Source of the DNA: Pseudanabaena mucicola str. Chao 1806
GTDB taxonomy: Bacteria; Cyanobacteriota; Cyanobacteriia; Pseudanabaenales; Pseudanabaenaceae
DNA: 64,000 bases
Direction of reading: 5' to 3'
Assembly: GCF_030323025.1 (NCBI RefSeq)
Contig: NZ_CP097329.1
Span: 3,334,001-3,398,000 of the forward strand
Below the pieces are notes generated by a model that ran no database searches, was not told the DNA's origin, and saw only the letters and a list, made by a program, of their open reading frames with translations. The position numbers and the translations under genes are program-made. Numbering within the stretch: the first letter of the stretch is position 1; every line of letters starts with the position of its first letter. Below are positions 46,102-57,164 of this stretch, piece by piece.

Positions 46102-47007
46102 ATGACTAAAGAAAATGTCTACATTATTATTCCTGTCCATAATCGCAAAGTTATCACACTAAAGTGTTTAGCGACCTTAGAAGATAATGGAGATCTTGCA
46201 AAATATTATGTAATTGTTGTCGATGATGGTTCAACAGATGGAACTAGTGAAGCAATTAAATCTCTCTATTCAGAGGTAATTATATTAGAAGGAGATGGCA
46301 ACTTATGGTGGACAGGTGCTGTTAAAAAAGGAATGGAGTATGCTTATAAAAATGGAGCGGAATATTTAATTTGGTTAAACGATGATTGCTATCCTCAAAA
46401 AGAGACTATTCCAAAATTAATCAAAACTTGTCGGACTGATAAACAAATTGTAGCTGGCGCTCAATCTTTAGACCCTGAGACCTTCCAACCAAGTTATGCA
46501 GGTATCATTGTTAGACGAAATCAAATTGTCCAAATTCATACTTTAAAAGGTCTATTAGAATGTGATGGACTAAGTGGTAACTTAGTTTGTTTACATAGAA
46601 ATTTAATCAAAGATATTGAATATCCTAATTTTAAATTGTTTCCTCAATATTATGGAGATGTTACATATACACATCAAGCAAAAAAGAATAACTATAGATT
46701 GTTAATCCAAGGAGATGCAATCGCATTTTGTAAAAATGATCATCCAAATATTTCTTGGTTAAATCCTAATAAATCGCTGTTATCCTACTGGCAAGACTAC
46801 TTTAAGATAGGATCACCACAATATTGGAAAGCAGAGTTAAATTATTATGGAGAAATGTTTGGGTTTAGAGGTTTCGCTTTGTATTTATATCAAAAAATTA
46901 TTCGATTCTGGATCTTCTTTGTTATTATCAAATTTATACCATCTTCTTGGCGACAATATTTAAAGAAATTAAAACATGAACTTAAACACGATTCAAGTTG
47001 CCTATGA
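46102..47007 (+). CDS. Glycosyltransferase family 2 protein
   Basis: The 301-residue protein has VYIIIPVHNRKVITLKCLAT, VIVVDDGSTDGTSEAI, the metal-binding NDD in EYLIWLNDDCYPQK and NLWWTGAVKKGMEYA. The architecture is that of rhamnosyltransferase-like GT2 enzymes. It is strongly AT-rich, unlike genes at 40-42 kb, suggesting a separate origin for this polysaccharide block. Its 3' end overlaps the next glycosyltransferase by 32 bases. Confidence 0.83.
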   Translation: MTKENVYIIIPVHNRKVITLKCLATLEDNGDLAKYYVIVVDDGSTDGTSEAIKSLYSEVIILEGDGNLWWTGAVKKGMEYAYKNGAEYLIWLNDDCYPQKETIPKLIKTCRTDKQIVAGAQSLDPETFQPSYAGIIVRRNQIVQIHTLKGLLECDGLSGNLVCLHRNLIKDIEYPNFKLFPQYYGDVTYTHQAKKNNYRLLIQGDAIAFCKNDHPNISWLNPNKSLLSYWQDYFKIGSPQYWKAELNYYGEMFGFRGFALYLYQKIIRFWIFFVIIKFIPSSWRQYLKKLKHELKHDSSCL

Positions 47008-48274
47008 TATTTCAATTTTAGGACAAGGATATACTAATTCTAAAGCCAGAACAGGTATTTACAGAGCTGTAGAATCATTGTTGTTAGAAATCATCCAAAA
47101 AAATCAAATTGATTTTAATGTTCTCTGCTTAAACAAAGACAGTAGCTATTGGGATTATCTAACTACTGAAATCTATATTGAAAATCTCAATCAAGTAATA
47201 TCTACCATTACACCTTATCCTTCTAATTTCTTTTTGCAAAAACCATATAAAAGCTTAGTTGAACGATATTGTTATACGTTAAAAACTAGGATGACATTGA
47301 ATCCTCTAAACTATAAGTTAATACAAGCAATCAAACTAAATATTCAGCTTTTAGATAGAGCTATTTTAAAACCAGATATATCACACATTAATCTGGATTT
47401 ATATCATTCAACTTATTTTCCCCTTCCTCGTTTATCTAATAATCTCAAAAAAGTGATTACGATTTATGATTTAATTCCTCAAATTTTTCCAGATTTTGTA
47501 ACATCACAGGTAAAAAGAAGAGGGAGACGAATTATAGATAGTATAAATATAAACAAAGATTGGATTACCTGCATTTCTGAAAACACCAAACAGGATTTTT
47601 GCAACTATACAGGCATGAACCCAGAGCGAGTTTTTGTGACACCTCTTGCAGCTAGCGAAAATTTCTATCCTGTCAGTGATCCAGCAATAATTTCTCAAAA
47701 ACTCAAACAATATCAAATACCCGAACAACCCTATCTCCTGAGTCTATGCACCCTCGAACCTCGCAAAAATCTTAATTTTCTGTTGCAATGCTTTGCACAA
47801 CTCCTTGCCCAAGATCCAAGCTTAGACCTTAATCTTGTTCTCGTTGGTGTTAGTGGATGGAAAAACAACAACATCTTTCAAACTGTTCAAAACAATTCCT
47901 TATTAAAAAAACACGTCATTTTTACAGGATACATCCCCGATCATGACCTCAGTGCTATTTATAGCGGCGCATTAGCTTTTGTCTATCCCTCTTTATATGA
48001 GGGCTTCGGCTTACCACCCCTCGAAGCTATGCAATGCGGAACTCCTGTGATCACCTCTAATACTAGTTCCTTGCCCGAAGTCGTAGGCGATGCAGGAATA
48101 ATAATTAATCCCCATCAATCAGACGATCTCTGTCAAGCGATGCTAGAACTAATTAACAATGCAACTCTTAGAAATCAACTATCGCAAAAAGGCATCGATC
48201 GCGCGACTCAATTTAGTTGGGCAAAATGTGCAGCAGAAACAATTAAAGTTTATAAAATTGCCGCTAATTCATAG
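46976..48274 (+). CDS. Glycosyltransferase family 4 protein
   Basis: The 432-residue protein has an N-terminal half with [20 protein letters not shown] and a [13 protein letters not shown]-type acceptor region. The C-terminal GT4 half has [28 protein letters not shown]-like [15 protein letters not shown] and [20 protein letters not shown]. It overlaps the preceding GT2, so the two are cotranscribed. It should transfer sugars in O-antigen or capsule assembly. The sequence is AT-rich, like its partner. Confidence 0.85.
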   Translation: MNLNTIQVAYDISILGQGYTNSKARTGIYRAVESLLLEIIQKNQIDFNVLCLNKDSSYWDYLTTEIYIENLNQVISTITPYPSNFFLQKPYKSLVERYCYTLKTRMTLNPLNYKLIQAIKLNIQLLDRAILKPDISHINLDLYHSTYFPLPRLSNNLKKVITIYDLIPQIFPDFVTSQVKRRGRRIIDSININKDWITCISENTKQDFCNYTGMNPERVFVTPLAASENFYPVSDPAIISQKLKQYQIPEQPYLLSLCTLEPRKNLNFLLQCFAQLLAQDPSLDLNLVLVGVSGWKNNNIFQTVQNNSLLKKHVIFTGYIPDHDLSAIYSGALAFVYPSLYEGFGLPPLEAMQCGTPVITSNTSSLPEVVGDAGIIINPHQSDDLCQAMLELINNATLRNQLSQKGIDRATQFSWAKCAAETIKVYKIAANS

Positions 48275-48326
48275 CAATTCTTAATCTCATAGTTAAATTT
48301 TTAGTAACTATACTTCCCAATCAAGC

Positions 48327-48409
48327 ATAAAAAAATCTCTCATTTGCGGCATAACTGGACAAGATAGAGCTTATCTAGCCAAATTATTAAAAAAAAGGTC
48401 ATATTGTCT
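48327..48409 (+). pseudogene. Broken second copy of a GDP-mannose dehydratase start
   Basis: Translation from 48330 gives KKSLICGITGQDRAYLAKLL, closely similar to KKSLICGISGQDGAYLASLL of the intact gmd. The initiator is ATA instead of ATG, an extra A in a run of eight shifts the frame before the expected GHIV, and IS1 sequence replaces everything after about 48410. Confidence 0.7.
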
Positions 48410-49122
48410 GTTGTGTACCAATCTTTGCACAGTGACTGCGCGTTGTAATCCTTCAGTATTTTTCGCATACAGGTTTTGTCTGCGGCGATAAGCGCTACAT
48501 CTCCTTCTCAAAGCACTGTTGTTTGCTTCATTGTGATTAGCATGAACGTCACTCTTGTCGCTAATCGCGGTATAAGGATGCTCAGGTTTTACCCATTCGA
48601 CACGATGATTACCGTGTGAGCCTTTGATTTTGATCGCCACTTCTAATCCATATCGCCATACCTTGTGATGTCCATACTCACGACTTACTTCGGTAGCTTT
48701 GATGTTTACACTTGCCATTTGCCACAGTTGTTGGGCATATCTCTTTTCGCCATCAGTAAACCATCGGATGTATTGACTTGCCTTTGACCATGGCACTGCT
48801 GTTTTCGTTACTTTCGCAAATAGTTCAGTGGTTTTGAGTCCTGCTCTTGCCTCAATCCAATAGCGACTGTTGTGTTGCGTTCGATAAATACTACTGTCCA
48901 CCCTTTTGATTCTCTGGGGGGGAAGGTTCTCGCCTATGTGAGTATAAATTTCATCTCCTTCAATAGTCCTGGGGTTCTTAGCCTTGACATGGCTGTGCCT
49001 GCGCGTTCGTTGAATCTTTTGTCACATCTTTTACATAAGTAATTCTGGATTGCTTTGCCGTCTTGGTGGTAGTCTTTGCCATTCTTGACCACTTTTTCGC
49101 TTTGGCAGTGGGGAGATTTCAT
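48410..49122 (-). pseudogene. IS1-family transposase remnant
   Basis: The N-terminal zinc-binding part is KSPHCQSEKVVKNGKDYHQD (from 49122), followed by YLCKRCDKRFNERAGT. The middle of the protein is deleted and the frame broken, then IEGDEIYTHIGENLPPQ and RYWIEARAGLKTTELFAKVT...YTAISDKSDVHANHNEANNS remain. The end RLVHN is cut where the gmd scrap begins. The transposase is inactive, and the right end of the IS is missing. Confidence 0.85.
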
Positions 49123-49272
49123 GATTTCTTCCTTGTCTCTACTTCTCTATTTTAACCCTCACTTCTTTACTGACCAGTGCCGTTTCGGTTTACGTTGTAA
49201 TTTGATTGCTGCCATTTATAACTTTGAAGTCTCTCTTCCTGCTTCTAAAACTTCCTCTCCACAGTCATAATT

Positions 49273-52200
49273 TCAGTTCTGCAAGATGTCTATTCTAGTG
49301 GGATTATTTGGTAATGTAAAATAGAATGTGGCTCCTTTTTCCACTTCCCCTTCAGCCCATACCTTACCACCATGACGATGGATTACACGCTGAACTGTCG
49401 CTAGACCAATACCAGTACCATGAAATTCGTTTGCGTTATGTAGGCGTTGGAACACTCCAAAAAGCATCTTGGTATAATTCATATCAAAGCCTGCACCATC
49501 ATCACGGACAAAATAGACAGACTGTTCATCCTGCTTGATTAACCCAAACTCAATTCTCGCTGTAGCATGATTGCTAGTAAATTTCCAAGCATTTTGAATG
49601 AGGTTATTGATGATCACCCGCATCAGGGTAATATCAGCAGAAACGATAATTTCAGGAGCAATAATGACTTCAACCTGTCGTTGAGAATCTGACTCTTGCA
49701 ATTCATGGATTTGCTCTTCGACTAGGCTACTTAGATTGACTTGGCTATATTGCATTTCTGATCGGGAAACACGGGAGAGCCGCAGTAAATCATCAATAAG
49801 CAGTCCCATACGTTGAATATTGCGCCGAATGCGCTCAAAGTAGTCGCGCCCATCCTCATCAAATTTATCTCCATAGTCCTCCATTAAGGCATTACTAAAG
49901 CCATCGATCGCTCGTAAGGGTGCACGCAAATCATGGGATACAGAATAGGCAAAGGCTTCTAACTCACGGTTAGAGGCTTCTAATTGTGCTGTAGTTTGCT
50001 GGATCAGGGCTTCTGTTCTCCTGCGATCGCTAATGTCAAAGTTAATCCCTACCATTCGTAGTGGTTCGCCTTGAGCATTACGTTGTACTAAAGAATAAGC
50101 TTTAATAAAGCGGCTATTTCCATCAGGCAAAACAACTCTAAATTCAGGATCATATTCTTTTTCGCCACGCAAAGCCTGTTGAATCGCATTTTCGGTATTG
50201 ATGCGATCATCTGGATGTAAGGTGCTTGCCCAAGCATCGTAGGCATTAGCAAATTGCTCTGGTTTAATTCCATATAGCTCATACATCCGATCATCCCATT
50301 GGAGAACGTTTTGGATAACATCCCAATCCCAAATGCCGATCGCTGCGGATTTGACAGCAAGGGTTAAGCGATCAGAGAGATTGCGGAGAGCAGATTCAGA
50401 TTGCTTGCGAGCGCTAATATCTTGAGCCGTGCCAATGGTCTGTTTAGGATGTCCTTGCTCATCTCGACTAAATATCGAATCACGACTATAGAGCCAGCGA
50501 TATTCACCATTGATATGACGCATCCGATATTCCAGTTCAAAGATATCACCATCTTGAGATGCATTAATTTTTTGATAATAGCCATAAATTCTAGGAAGGT
50601 CATCGGGATGCATCAGATTGGTAAACAAATCCGACCCCATAGCTTGAATCTCGGCAGCAGTATAGCCTAGCACGGCGGAGACTTCGCGATTGCAGTAAAC
50701 ATTGCGATGCTCTTGCAAATCATAGAGATAGAGAATATTGGGAGATGCATCGGCAATTTTCTGAATAAATCGCTGCTTTTCTAAAATCTCTTCTTCAGCA
50801 TATTTGCGATTCGTAATATCCCGTGCCGCTGCATAGATAGAATTACCATAGGGACGTGAATACCACTCGATATAGCGATAGGTTCCATCTTTGCATCGAT
50901 AGCGATTGACAAAGGCGATTACTGCCTCTTGGTTACTTAAAGCAGACATAGATTCTAGGGTGACTGCAATGTCTTCGGGATGCACGAAATCTAAGAATTT
51001 CCTACCCTCAAGTTCAGCGAGGTCATAGCCGAAGGTACTTTCCCAAGAGCGATTGAGACGACAGAAATGTCCTTCCATATCGGCAATACAGAGTAAATCC
51101 AAAGACACACTGAAAAAGCGTTCTAATTCTTCTTTTGACTCTCGCAATTGTTCCTCAGTTTGTTTGCGATCGCTAATATCAATATGGCAACCAATCATCC
51201 GTATCGGATTGCCATCGAGATCCCATTCAATCACTTTTCCTGAACAAATCACCCAAACTATGGAACCATTTTTATGACGATAGCGCACTTCGACGGAGTA
51301 GGGTACTGCACCACGACTCTGGACATGGCGCTCAAAAGCTTCTAGGGCTTTGGGTAAATCTTCAGGAAAGATCAGTCGTTGCCAGCTTTCGGGCAAGTTA
51401 GCGATCTCATGGTCTTCATATCCAAACATTTGTTTAAATCTAGGACTGAGGTATTCATAATTTTCAGGAATATCCCAATCCCAATAACCAGCTAAGACAA
51501 TATCCAAAATATTCTCTAGCAGCTTGAGTTCTCTCTGAACTTGTTCATTAAGCAGTCGCTCTTTTTCTGCTTGCTTAAGTTCGCTAATATCTCTAGCAAT
51601 CGTCGAGAATTGGTTGATTTTATGATCGCTGCCACGGTGACAGACAATCACTTGCAATGCAGGGAATTCTGAACCATCTTTGCGGCGGAATATAGTTTCA
51701 CCTGACCAAAATCCTTGTTGGACACATTGGGGAAGAGCTTCCTGCAAAATAAACTCGGCGATATGGGGTGGATGATAATCAGGAATATTTGTATTGTAAA
51801 TATCTGTATCAGGGTCTATTCCCAATATCAATTTTCCAGTTTGATTGATAAATGTAACACGACCTTCAACATCTGTAGAAGCTATTACATCACGGGCGGC
51901 TTCGAGAATATCCAGACGACGCTGTGCTTGTTCTTCAGCAAGTTTGCGATCGCTAATGTCAGTATGGGTTCCTAGCATCCGAATCGGATTACCTGCTTCA
52001 TCCCATTCGACAATTTTGCCCAAAGAGAGGATCCATTTCCATTCGCCACTTTGAGTAAGTTGGCGAAACTCCACTTTATATTCAGTCAGATTACCAATTA
52101 TGTATTCTTGATAGATATTTACTGCAATCTCGCGATCATCTGGATGCAGGCGTTCAATCCACTTTGCATTTGTTTCCACAAAGGTCGCATAGTCATAGCC

Positions 52201-53319
52201 CAACATAGTCGCATATTCAGGATTAACGATCGCTTCACCTGTTCGCAAATTCAAGTCATATAATCCTTGATTAGCAGCCCTAAGAGCGAGCCTTAAGCGT
52301 TCTTCACTTTCTTGTAAATTAATTTCTGCTTGAACTTTTTCTGTAATATCCTCAGAAAAAAAGATTACCCCCCCAATCTCTTGATTACTTGTGCGCCAAG
52401 GACGAATCTCCCACCTAATCCACTGATGAGTTCCATCAGCACGCACAAACAAGTCCTGCTCCGCTCGCTCAATTGCCCCTTGCAAACACCGTCGATGAAT
52501 TTGTCGCCAATTTTCAGGAATTTCAGGAAAGATCTCATAATGAGATTTGCCGATGATTGCCTCTACGGATTCCAGTCGATATTCATCTACCCATCTCTGG
52601 CTCGCATGGACATAGCATAGATTAACATCTAGCATGACGATACCCACAGGGACATATTTGATAAATAATTTGAGAGTTTCTTCACTCTGTCGTAGCGCCG
52701 TTTGCATTTGCTGGTGTTCAAACTGTTTAGTTTGCGCCTGTTGATAAAATGAAGTTACCATTTCGGTTACAATTTTGGTGGCTACCTTCTGACTCTCAAA
52801 TCTGGCATCTAGCTCTTCATCATTATGCGGAGCATTAGAACTTGGTGATTCCAAAGGTCTAGACATTTGCCACAGACTATCATAGGTGATTATTCCCAAT
52901 AGCAGATCGCTCTGATCGACAATCGGCAAATGACGAATATGATTTTGCCGTAACAGATTCACCACTGCGAGTAAATCAGTACAGTCTTTTTCTTGGAGTG
53001 TAAATACTGGAGAGGACATGACCTCACGCACAGTTAAGTGTTCCAGAGATCGCCTTTGGGCACTCAATCTAACAACATCCCGTTCGGTGATAATGCCAAT
53101 AACTTTTGCTGCCTCAATTACTAATACACAACTAGCCCTTGCCTCCTGACAAATGACTTCTAACGGATCCATTTCTTGTTTTGCATTAGCCCTTAACAAT
53201 ACATTAGACATTTGTGTGATCGCATCAATCACCTTCAGATCAGCATTAACCACCAATGGATTAGGAATGATCGCTGATTTCAAATCAATGGAAGTGAGAG
53301 AAGTTGCTATGGGAGACAT
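49273..53319 (-). CDS. Sensor histidine kinase with a CBS pair and seven PAS domains
   Basis: From ATG 53319 (MSPIATSLTSIDLKSAIIPN) the protein has 1348 residues. The order is two CBS domains (about 10-165), then seven PAS/PAC units (about 205-1095), each ending in a D(I/F)(T/S)xRKxxE-like linker. A HisKA domain with His1129 (YSVSHDLRAPLRAID) and an HATPase with N-box NNLIQNAWKFT, DDGAGFDM and GTGIGLATVQ follow. There is no membrane helix, so it is cytoplasmic. CBS domains usually sense adenine nucleotides. A longer frame from 53400 would include a broken receiver-domain scrap and is not preferred. Confidence 0.85.
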   Translation of the reverse strand: MSPIATSLTSIDLKSAIIPNPLVVNADLKVIDAITQMSNVLLRANAKQEMDPLEVICQEARASCVLVIEAAKVIGIITERDVVRLSAQRRSLEHLTVREVMSSPVFTLQEKDCTDLLAVVNLLRQNHIRHLPIVDQSDLLLGIITYDSLWQMSRPLESPSSNAPHNDEELDARFESQKVATKIVTEMVTSFYQQAQTKQFEHQQMQTALRQSEETLKLFIKYVPVGIVMLDVNLCYVHASQRWVDEYRLESVEAIIGKSHYEIFPEIPENWRQIHRRCLQGAIERAEQDLFVRADGTHQWIRWEIRPWRTSNQEIGGVIFFSEDITEKVQAEINLQESEERLRLALRAANQGLYDLNLRTGEAIVNPEYATMLGYDYATFVETNAKWIERLHPDDREIAVNIYQEYIIGNLTEYKVEFRQLTQSGEWKWILSLGKIVEWDEAGNPIRMLGTHTDISDRKLAEEQAQRRLDILEAARDVIASTDVEGRVTFINQTGKLILGIDPDTDIYNTNIPDYHPPHIAEFILQEALPQCVQQGFWSGETIFRRKDGSEFPALQVIVCHRGSDHKINQFSTIARDISELKQAEKERLLNEQVQRELKLLENILDIVLAGYWDWDIPENYEYLSPRFKQMFGYEDHEIANLPESWQRLIFPEDLPKALEAFERHVQSRGAVPYSVEVRYRHKNGSIVWVICSGKVIEWDLDGNPIRMIGCHIDISDRKQTEEQLRESKEELERFFSVSLDLLCIADMEGHFCRLNRSWESTFGYDLAELEGRKFLDFVHPEDIAVTLESMSALSNQEAVIAFVNRYRCKDGTYRYIEWYSRPYGNSIYAAARDITNRKYAEEEILEKQRFIQKIADASPNILYLYDLQEHRNVYCNREVSAVLGYTAAEIQAMGSDLFTNLMHPDDLPRIYGYYQKINASQDGDIFELEYRMRHINGEYRWLYSRDSIFSRDEQGHPKQTIGTAQDISARKQSESALRNLSDRLTLAVKSAAIGIWDWDVIQNVLQWDDRMYELYGIKPEQFANAYDAWASTLHPDDRINTENAIQQALRGEKEYDPEFRVVLPDGNSRFIKAYSLVQRNAQGEPLRMVGINFDISDRRRTEALIQQTTAQLEASNRELEAFAYSVSHDLRAPLRAIDGFSNALMEDYGDKFDEDGRDYFERIRRNIQRMGLLIDDLLRLSRVSRSEMQYSQVNLSSLVEEQIHELQESDSQRQVEVIIAPEIIVSADITLMRVIINNLIQNAWKFTSNHATARIEFGLIKQDEQSVYFVRDDGAGFDMNYTKMLFGVFQRLHNANEFHGTGIGLATVQRVIHRHGGKVWAEGEVEKGATFYFTLPNNPTRIDILQN

Positions 53320-53645
53320 TTGAATATCCATCACAATCAAGTCAGGTTGATATTGTTTCACAAGATCAATCACTTCTTTACCATTTTTAGCTAGGATCAC
53401 TCGATAACCCTTAGCTTCAAATAACCAAAGAATGCCATTATATTAGCCTTATTATCATCACCTATCAAGATTAGCGGTAATGAACATTCTATGGGTTGCT
53501 CTAAAGTTGGCTTAGATATCACAGTTTCAGTTGTTGGTGATTCTTCTTTCCCTAACTCAGAAGCATTGCAGGGAATATCTACACTAAAGCGAATTCCCCC
53601 GCTCAACTCAATCATTAAATTCCAAATATCGAGAAAAGGTGACAC
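53320..53645 (-). pseudogene. Broken kinase/receiver-domain remnant upstream of the PAS kinase
   Basis: One frame gives the tail of an HATPase (LSGGIRFSVDIP), a linker and the start of a receiver domain (PLILIGDDNKANIMAFFGYL). A missing base near 53425 then shifts the frame to EAKGYRVILAKNGKEVIDLV, ending at the phospho-acceptor strand LIVMDIQ. The rest of the receiver is lost, and the next codon is the start ATG of the PAS kinase. It is the debris of a deleted hybrid kinase. Confidence 0.65.
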
Positions 53646-53665
53646 CTAGCGATATTTTTTTACAA

Positions 53666-53690
53666 CAAAGCCTTGCTAAGCAAGGCTTTG
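53666..53690 (-). terminator. Stem-loop after thiC
   Basis: CAAAGCCTTGC / GCAAGGCTTTG is preceded on the plus strand by a T-run (TTTTTT near 53655), about 75 bases beyond the thiC stop on the minus strand. It may be an ordinary terminator or another copy of the CCTTGCT(A)AGCAAGG stem type. Confidence 0.5.
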
Positions 53691-53763
53691 CTACTTTACC
53701 AATTTTTGATGGTGCGGCTTTACCATATCACCAAAAATCCTTTCCCTATTTTACTGTGCGTCC

Positions 53764-55246
<1,483 letters not shown>

Positions 55247-55343
55247 ATCTTGAGATCATAGCACTGTAAAGCTAGTGCTTATAGGCGGAGATAAGCTGGG
55301 CTATAAAAATTTAATTATTGTTATAGCAATGAAAGTTTTGCTT

Positions 55344-55413
55344 AGGACATAAACCCCAAAAATGAAGGCGGCACATCGTGCTGCCTTCGTTTATTTGGGG
55401 TTTGATTTGTCCT
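55344..55413 (-). terminator. Long hairpin at the end of the Uma2 operon
   Basis: AGGACATAAACCCC and GGGGTTTGATTTGTCCT enclose an inner GAAGGCGGCAC/GTGCTGCCTTC stem. It includes the stop of the last gene and probably terminates the operon. Confidence 0.6.
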
Positions 55414-55993
55414 AACCACCAGTGAAATCAATATTGTCGTAAAGATCGGCTATTTGGATTTGCACATCTACAAACTGTAGAGAAATCGTCACGGTCGGAT
55501 CGTCGTATTCAGAAAATAACCATTGATTGACATCGGTTTTAACATGATGCTCAACATGAATACGGTATTGATCGATCAAGAGATATTCCTGAAAAATGGG
55601 AATTGATCGATAGGCTGCAAATTTTTCACTGCGATCATAGTTTTGCGTGCATTTAGATAACACTTCCGCAATAAAACAAGGATTAGTAATCGTATCTGTA
55701 CGACGATCCTGCATTTCTAAAGGTTTAGGCGCAACCATCACATCAGGATAGGTATGGATCTTGACAGCAGGAATCCAAAGTCTCTGATCAGCAGAAAATA
55801 AACGAAAAGGCTTACCGTGTAGAGTAATTTTGAGAATTGATAATAAATTTACAGCAATTTCTGTATGATTTGGAGTTCCGCCAGTCATGGGAATAATTTC
55901 TCCATTACGATATTCATTGCGAATGTCTGACACTACTTCTAGTTCGAGATACTCATCAACGGTATAAGTTTTTTTGGCAAGTTGAGTAACCAT
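55412..55993 (-). CDS. Uma2-family endonuclease
   Basis: The 193-residue protein has the Uma2 order: TVDEYLELE at the start, Glu27 in NEYRNGEIIPMTGGTPNHTE, Asp84 (TYPDVMV), Glu110 (FIAEVLS), then DRSEKFAAYRSIPIFQEYLL. Uma2 proteins are PD-(D/E)XK-fold nucleases abundant in cyanobacteria; their role is not settled. It is the last of three closely spaced genes, 6 bases after a small secreted-protein gene. Confidence 0.85.
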   Translation of the reverse strand: MVTQLAKKTYTVDEYLELEVVSDIRNEYRNGEIIPMTGGTPNHTEIAVNLLSILKITLHGKPFRLFSADQRLWIPAVKIHTYPDVMVAPKPLEMQDRRTDTITNPCFIAEVLSKCTQNYDRSEKFAAYRSIPIFQEYLLIDQYRIHVEHHVKTDVNQWLFSEYDDPTVTISLQFVDVQIQIADLYDNIDFTGG

Positions 55994-55999
55994 AATGAT

Positions 56000-56467
56000 T
56001 TAACGCCGATCACGTCCTGATAAGATTTTTTTAAAGTAAGGCTGGTTGGAGTTAAGACATTCTTGCAATTCGGGCGATCGCTCTGTGCCCACATCCCGTT
56101 CACGTTTGTACACCAATCCACGCACAAAACCCCCCACTAAATTTCCAAAGATAATCTGATCAGGTTTGAAAGCATATTGCTGAATAGATAAATCATCGGC
56201 TTCATGCAATCTATAAACTTCATAATCAAGCCCTGTCAGATAACGAGGAATCTTGAGATGGAGAGAAGCAATCATTGTGCCATTAGATGAGGAGCCTCTG
56301 TAGCAATAGCGATCGCCTGTGGGGCTTGCCTGTTTGGTAATACTGATATAACGTGAGCCGCCACCCCAATATTGCCCTTCCTCTAAAGCTTGGGCGGAGT
56401 TTACTGCAACAAAGTTAGAGCTAAAGCTAATGGCGATCGCTGCAATGCTATATAAAACTTTTTTCAT
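56000..56467 (-). CDS. Secreted hypothetical protein in a Uma2 operon
   Basis: The 155-residue protein has a clear signal peptide (MKKVLYSIAAIAISFSSNFV, cleavage near AQALE). The mature domain of about 125 residues contains QYWGGGSRYISITKQ, RYCYRGSSSNGTMIASLHLK and GNLVGGFVRGLVYKRE. Two cysteines (in RYCYRG and LQECLNS) could form a disulfide. I recognise no family. It sits between two Uma2 genes with 6-base gaps on both sides, so it is probably cotranscribed. Confidence 0.65.
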   Translation of the reverse strand: MKKVLYSIAAIAISFSSNFVAVNSAQALEEGQYWGGGSRYISITKQASPTGDRYCYRGSSSNGTMIASLHLKIPRYLTGLDYEVYRLHEADDLSIQQYAFKPDQIIFGNLVGGFVRGLVYKRERDVGTERSPELQECLNSNQPYFKKILSGRDRR

Positions 56468-56473
56468 ATCTAG

Positions 56474-57100
56474 TTATTCAAAAATCTGGGATATTAGACA
56501 GGAAAACTCTGGCAAAAGTGCCGAAGTTAGGGTATCAGTTGCAAACAAAGTCATCGTTAGTTTGAGAATGCCATTTTCGCGCCGATAAACTTGAATTTGC
56601 TTAGCTCTCCAATCAGCAATCCAATATTCCAATACACCACGCGATGAATAAAGTTTAAGTTTTATTTCGCGATCGCGCTTTTCATTATCAATTCCCGCCG
56701 ATAGCACTTCGATCACAAGATCAGGTGCACCCCGAAAATGTCCTGCATCATCGATTAAAGCTGCATATTTCTCTTTACTCATCCAGATGACATCGGGAAT
56801 AACATCATCATTATCACCAAAGACTACTCCTGCCCCAATTACCGCATACCCCATTCCTGTATTTGTTGACCATGATTTTAATACATAGTAAAAGTTGCCA
56901 CAGGTATCTTGATGTTTGTTATGAGGCGCTCTCGTCACGTAAAGTTCTCCATTAATAATTTCATAACGGTTGCCGTTGTCGGGCATCAGATCTAGGTCAG
57001 CACTAGTCCAAGGAAGTTGGCTTTTTGGATTAGAGACGGATGCTTCTGTAGCAACGGGATGCTCTGTGACTTCAGATGTAGCAATGATCGCTTGAGTCAT
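56474..57100 (-). CDS. Uma2-family endonuclease
   Basis: The 208-residue protein has Glu47 (NRYEIINGELYVTRAPH), Asp103 (VIPDVIWMSKEKY), Asp127/Glu131 (GAPDLVIEVLSAG) and KRDREIKLKLYSSRGVLEYW, the full Uma2 core. The N-terminal 25 residues are an unstructured extension. It heads a three-gene operon and is divergent from cobU. It and the 55412 protein are only distant paralogues. Confidence 0.87.
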   Translation of the reverse strand: MTQAIIATSEVTEHPVATEASVSNPKSQLPWTSADLDLMPDNGNRYEIINGELYVTRAPHNKHQDTCGNFYYVLKSWSTNTGMGYAVIGAGVVFGDNDDVIPDVIWMSKEKYAALIDDAGHFRGAPDLVIEVLSAGIDNEKRDREIKLKLYSSRGVLEYWIADWRAKQIQVYRRENGILKLTMTLFATDTLTSALLPEFSCLISQIFE

Positions 57101-57164
57101 GATGGATTCCTACGATGAGCGATATCGTAATAGTATAGCAAGGGGTCATTGATGGTAAATAAGG

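Noticed and set aside
48327-49122. An intact IS1 copy inserted into gmd
   Set aside because: The transposase has an internal deletion, a broken frame and a missing end, and no continuation of gmd lies on the far side, so it is rearranged debris, not a simple insertion.
50088-52620. Numerous frames of 60-96 codons on both strands inside the PAS kinase
   Set aside because: They are shadows of repeated PAS coding sequence; none has a start site or family match.
53397-53645. Programmed frameshift producing a receiver-PAS kinase fusion
   Set aside because: No slippery sequence is evident at the shift, and the receiver is truncated at its phospho-acceptor strand, so a pseudogene joined to an intact kinase is simpler.
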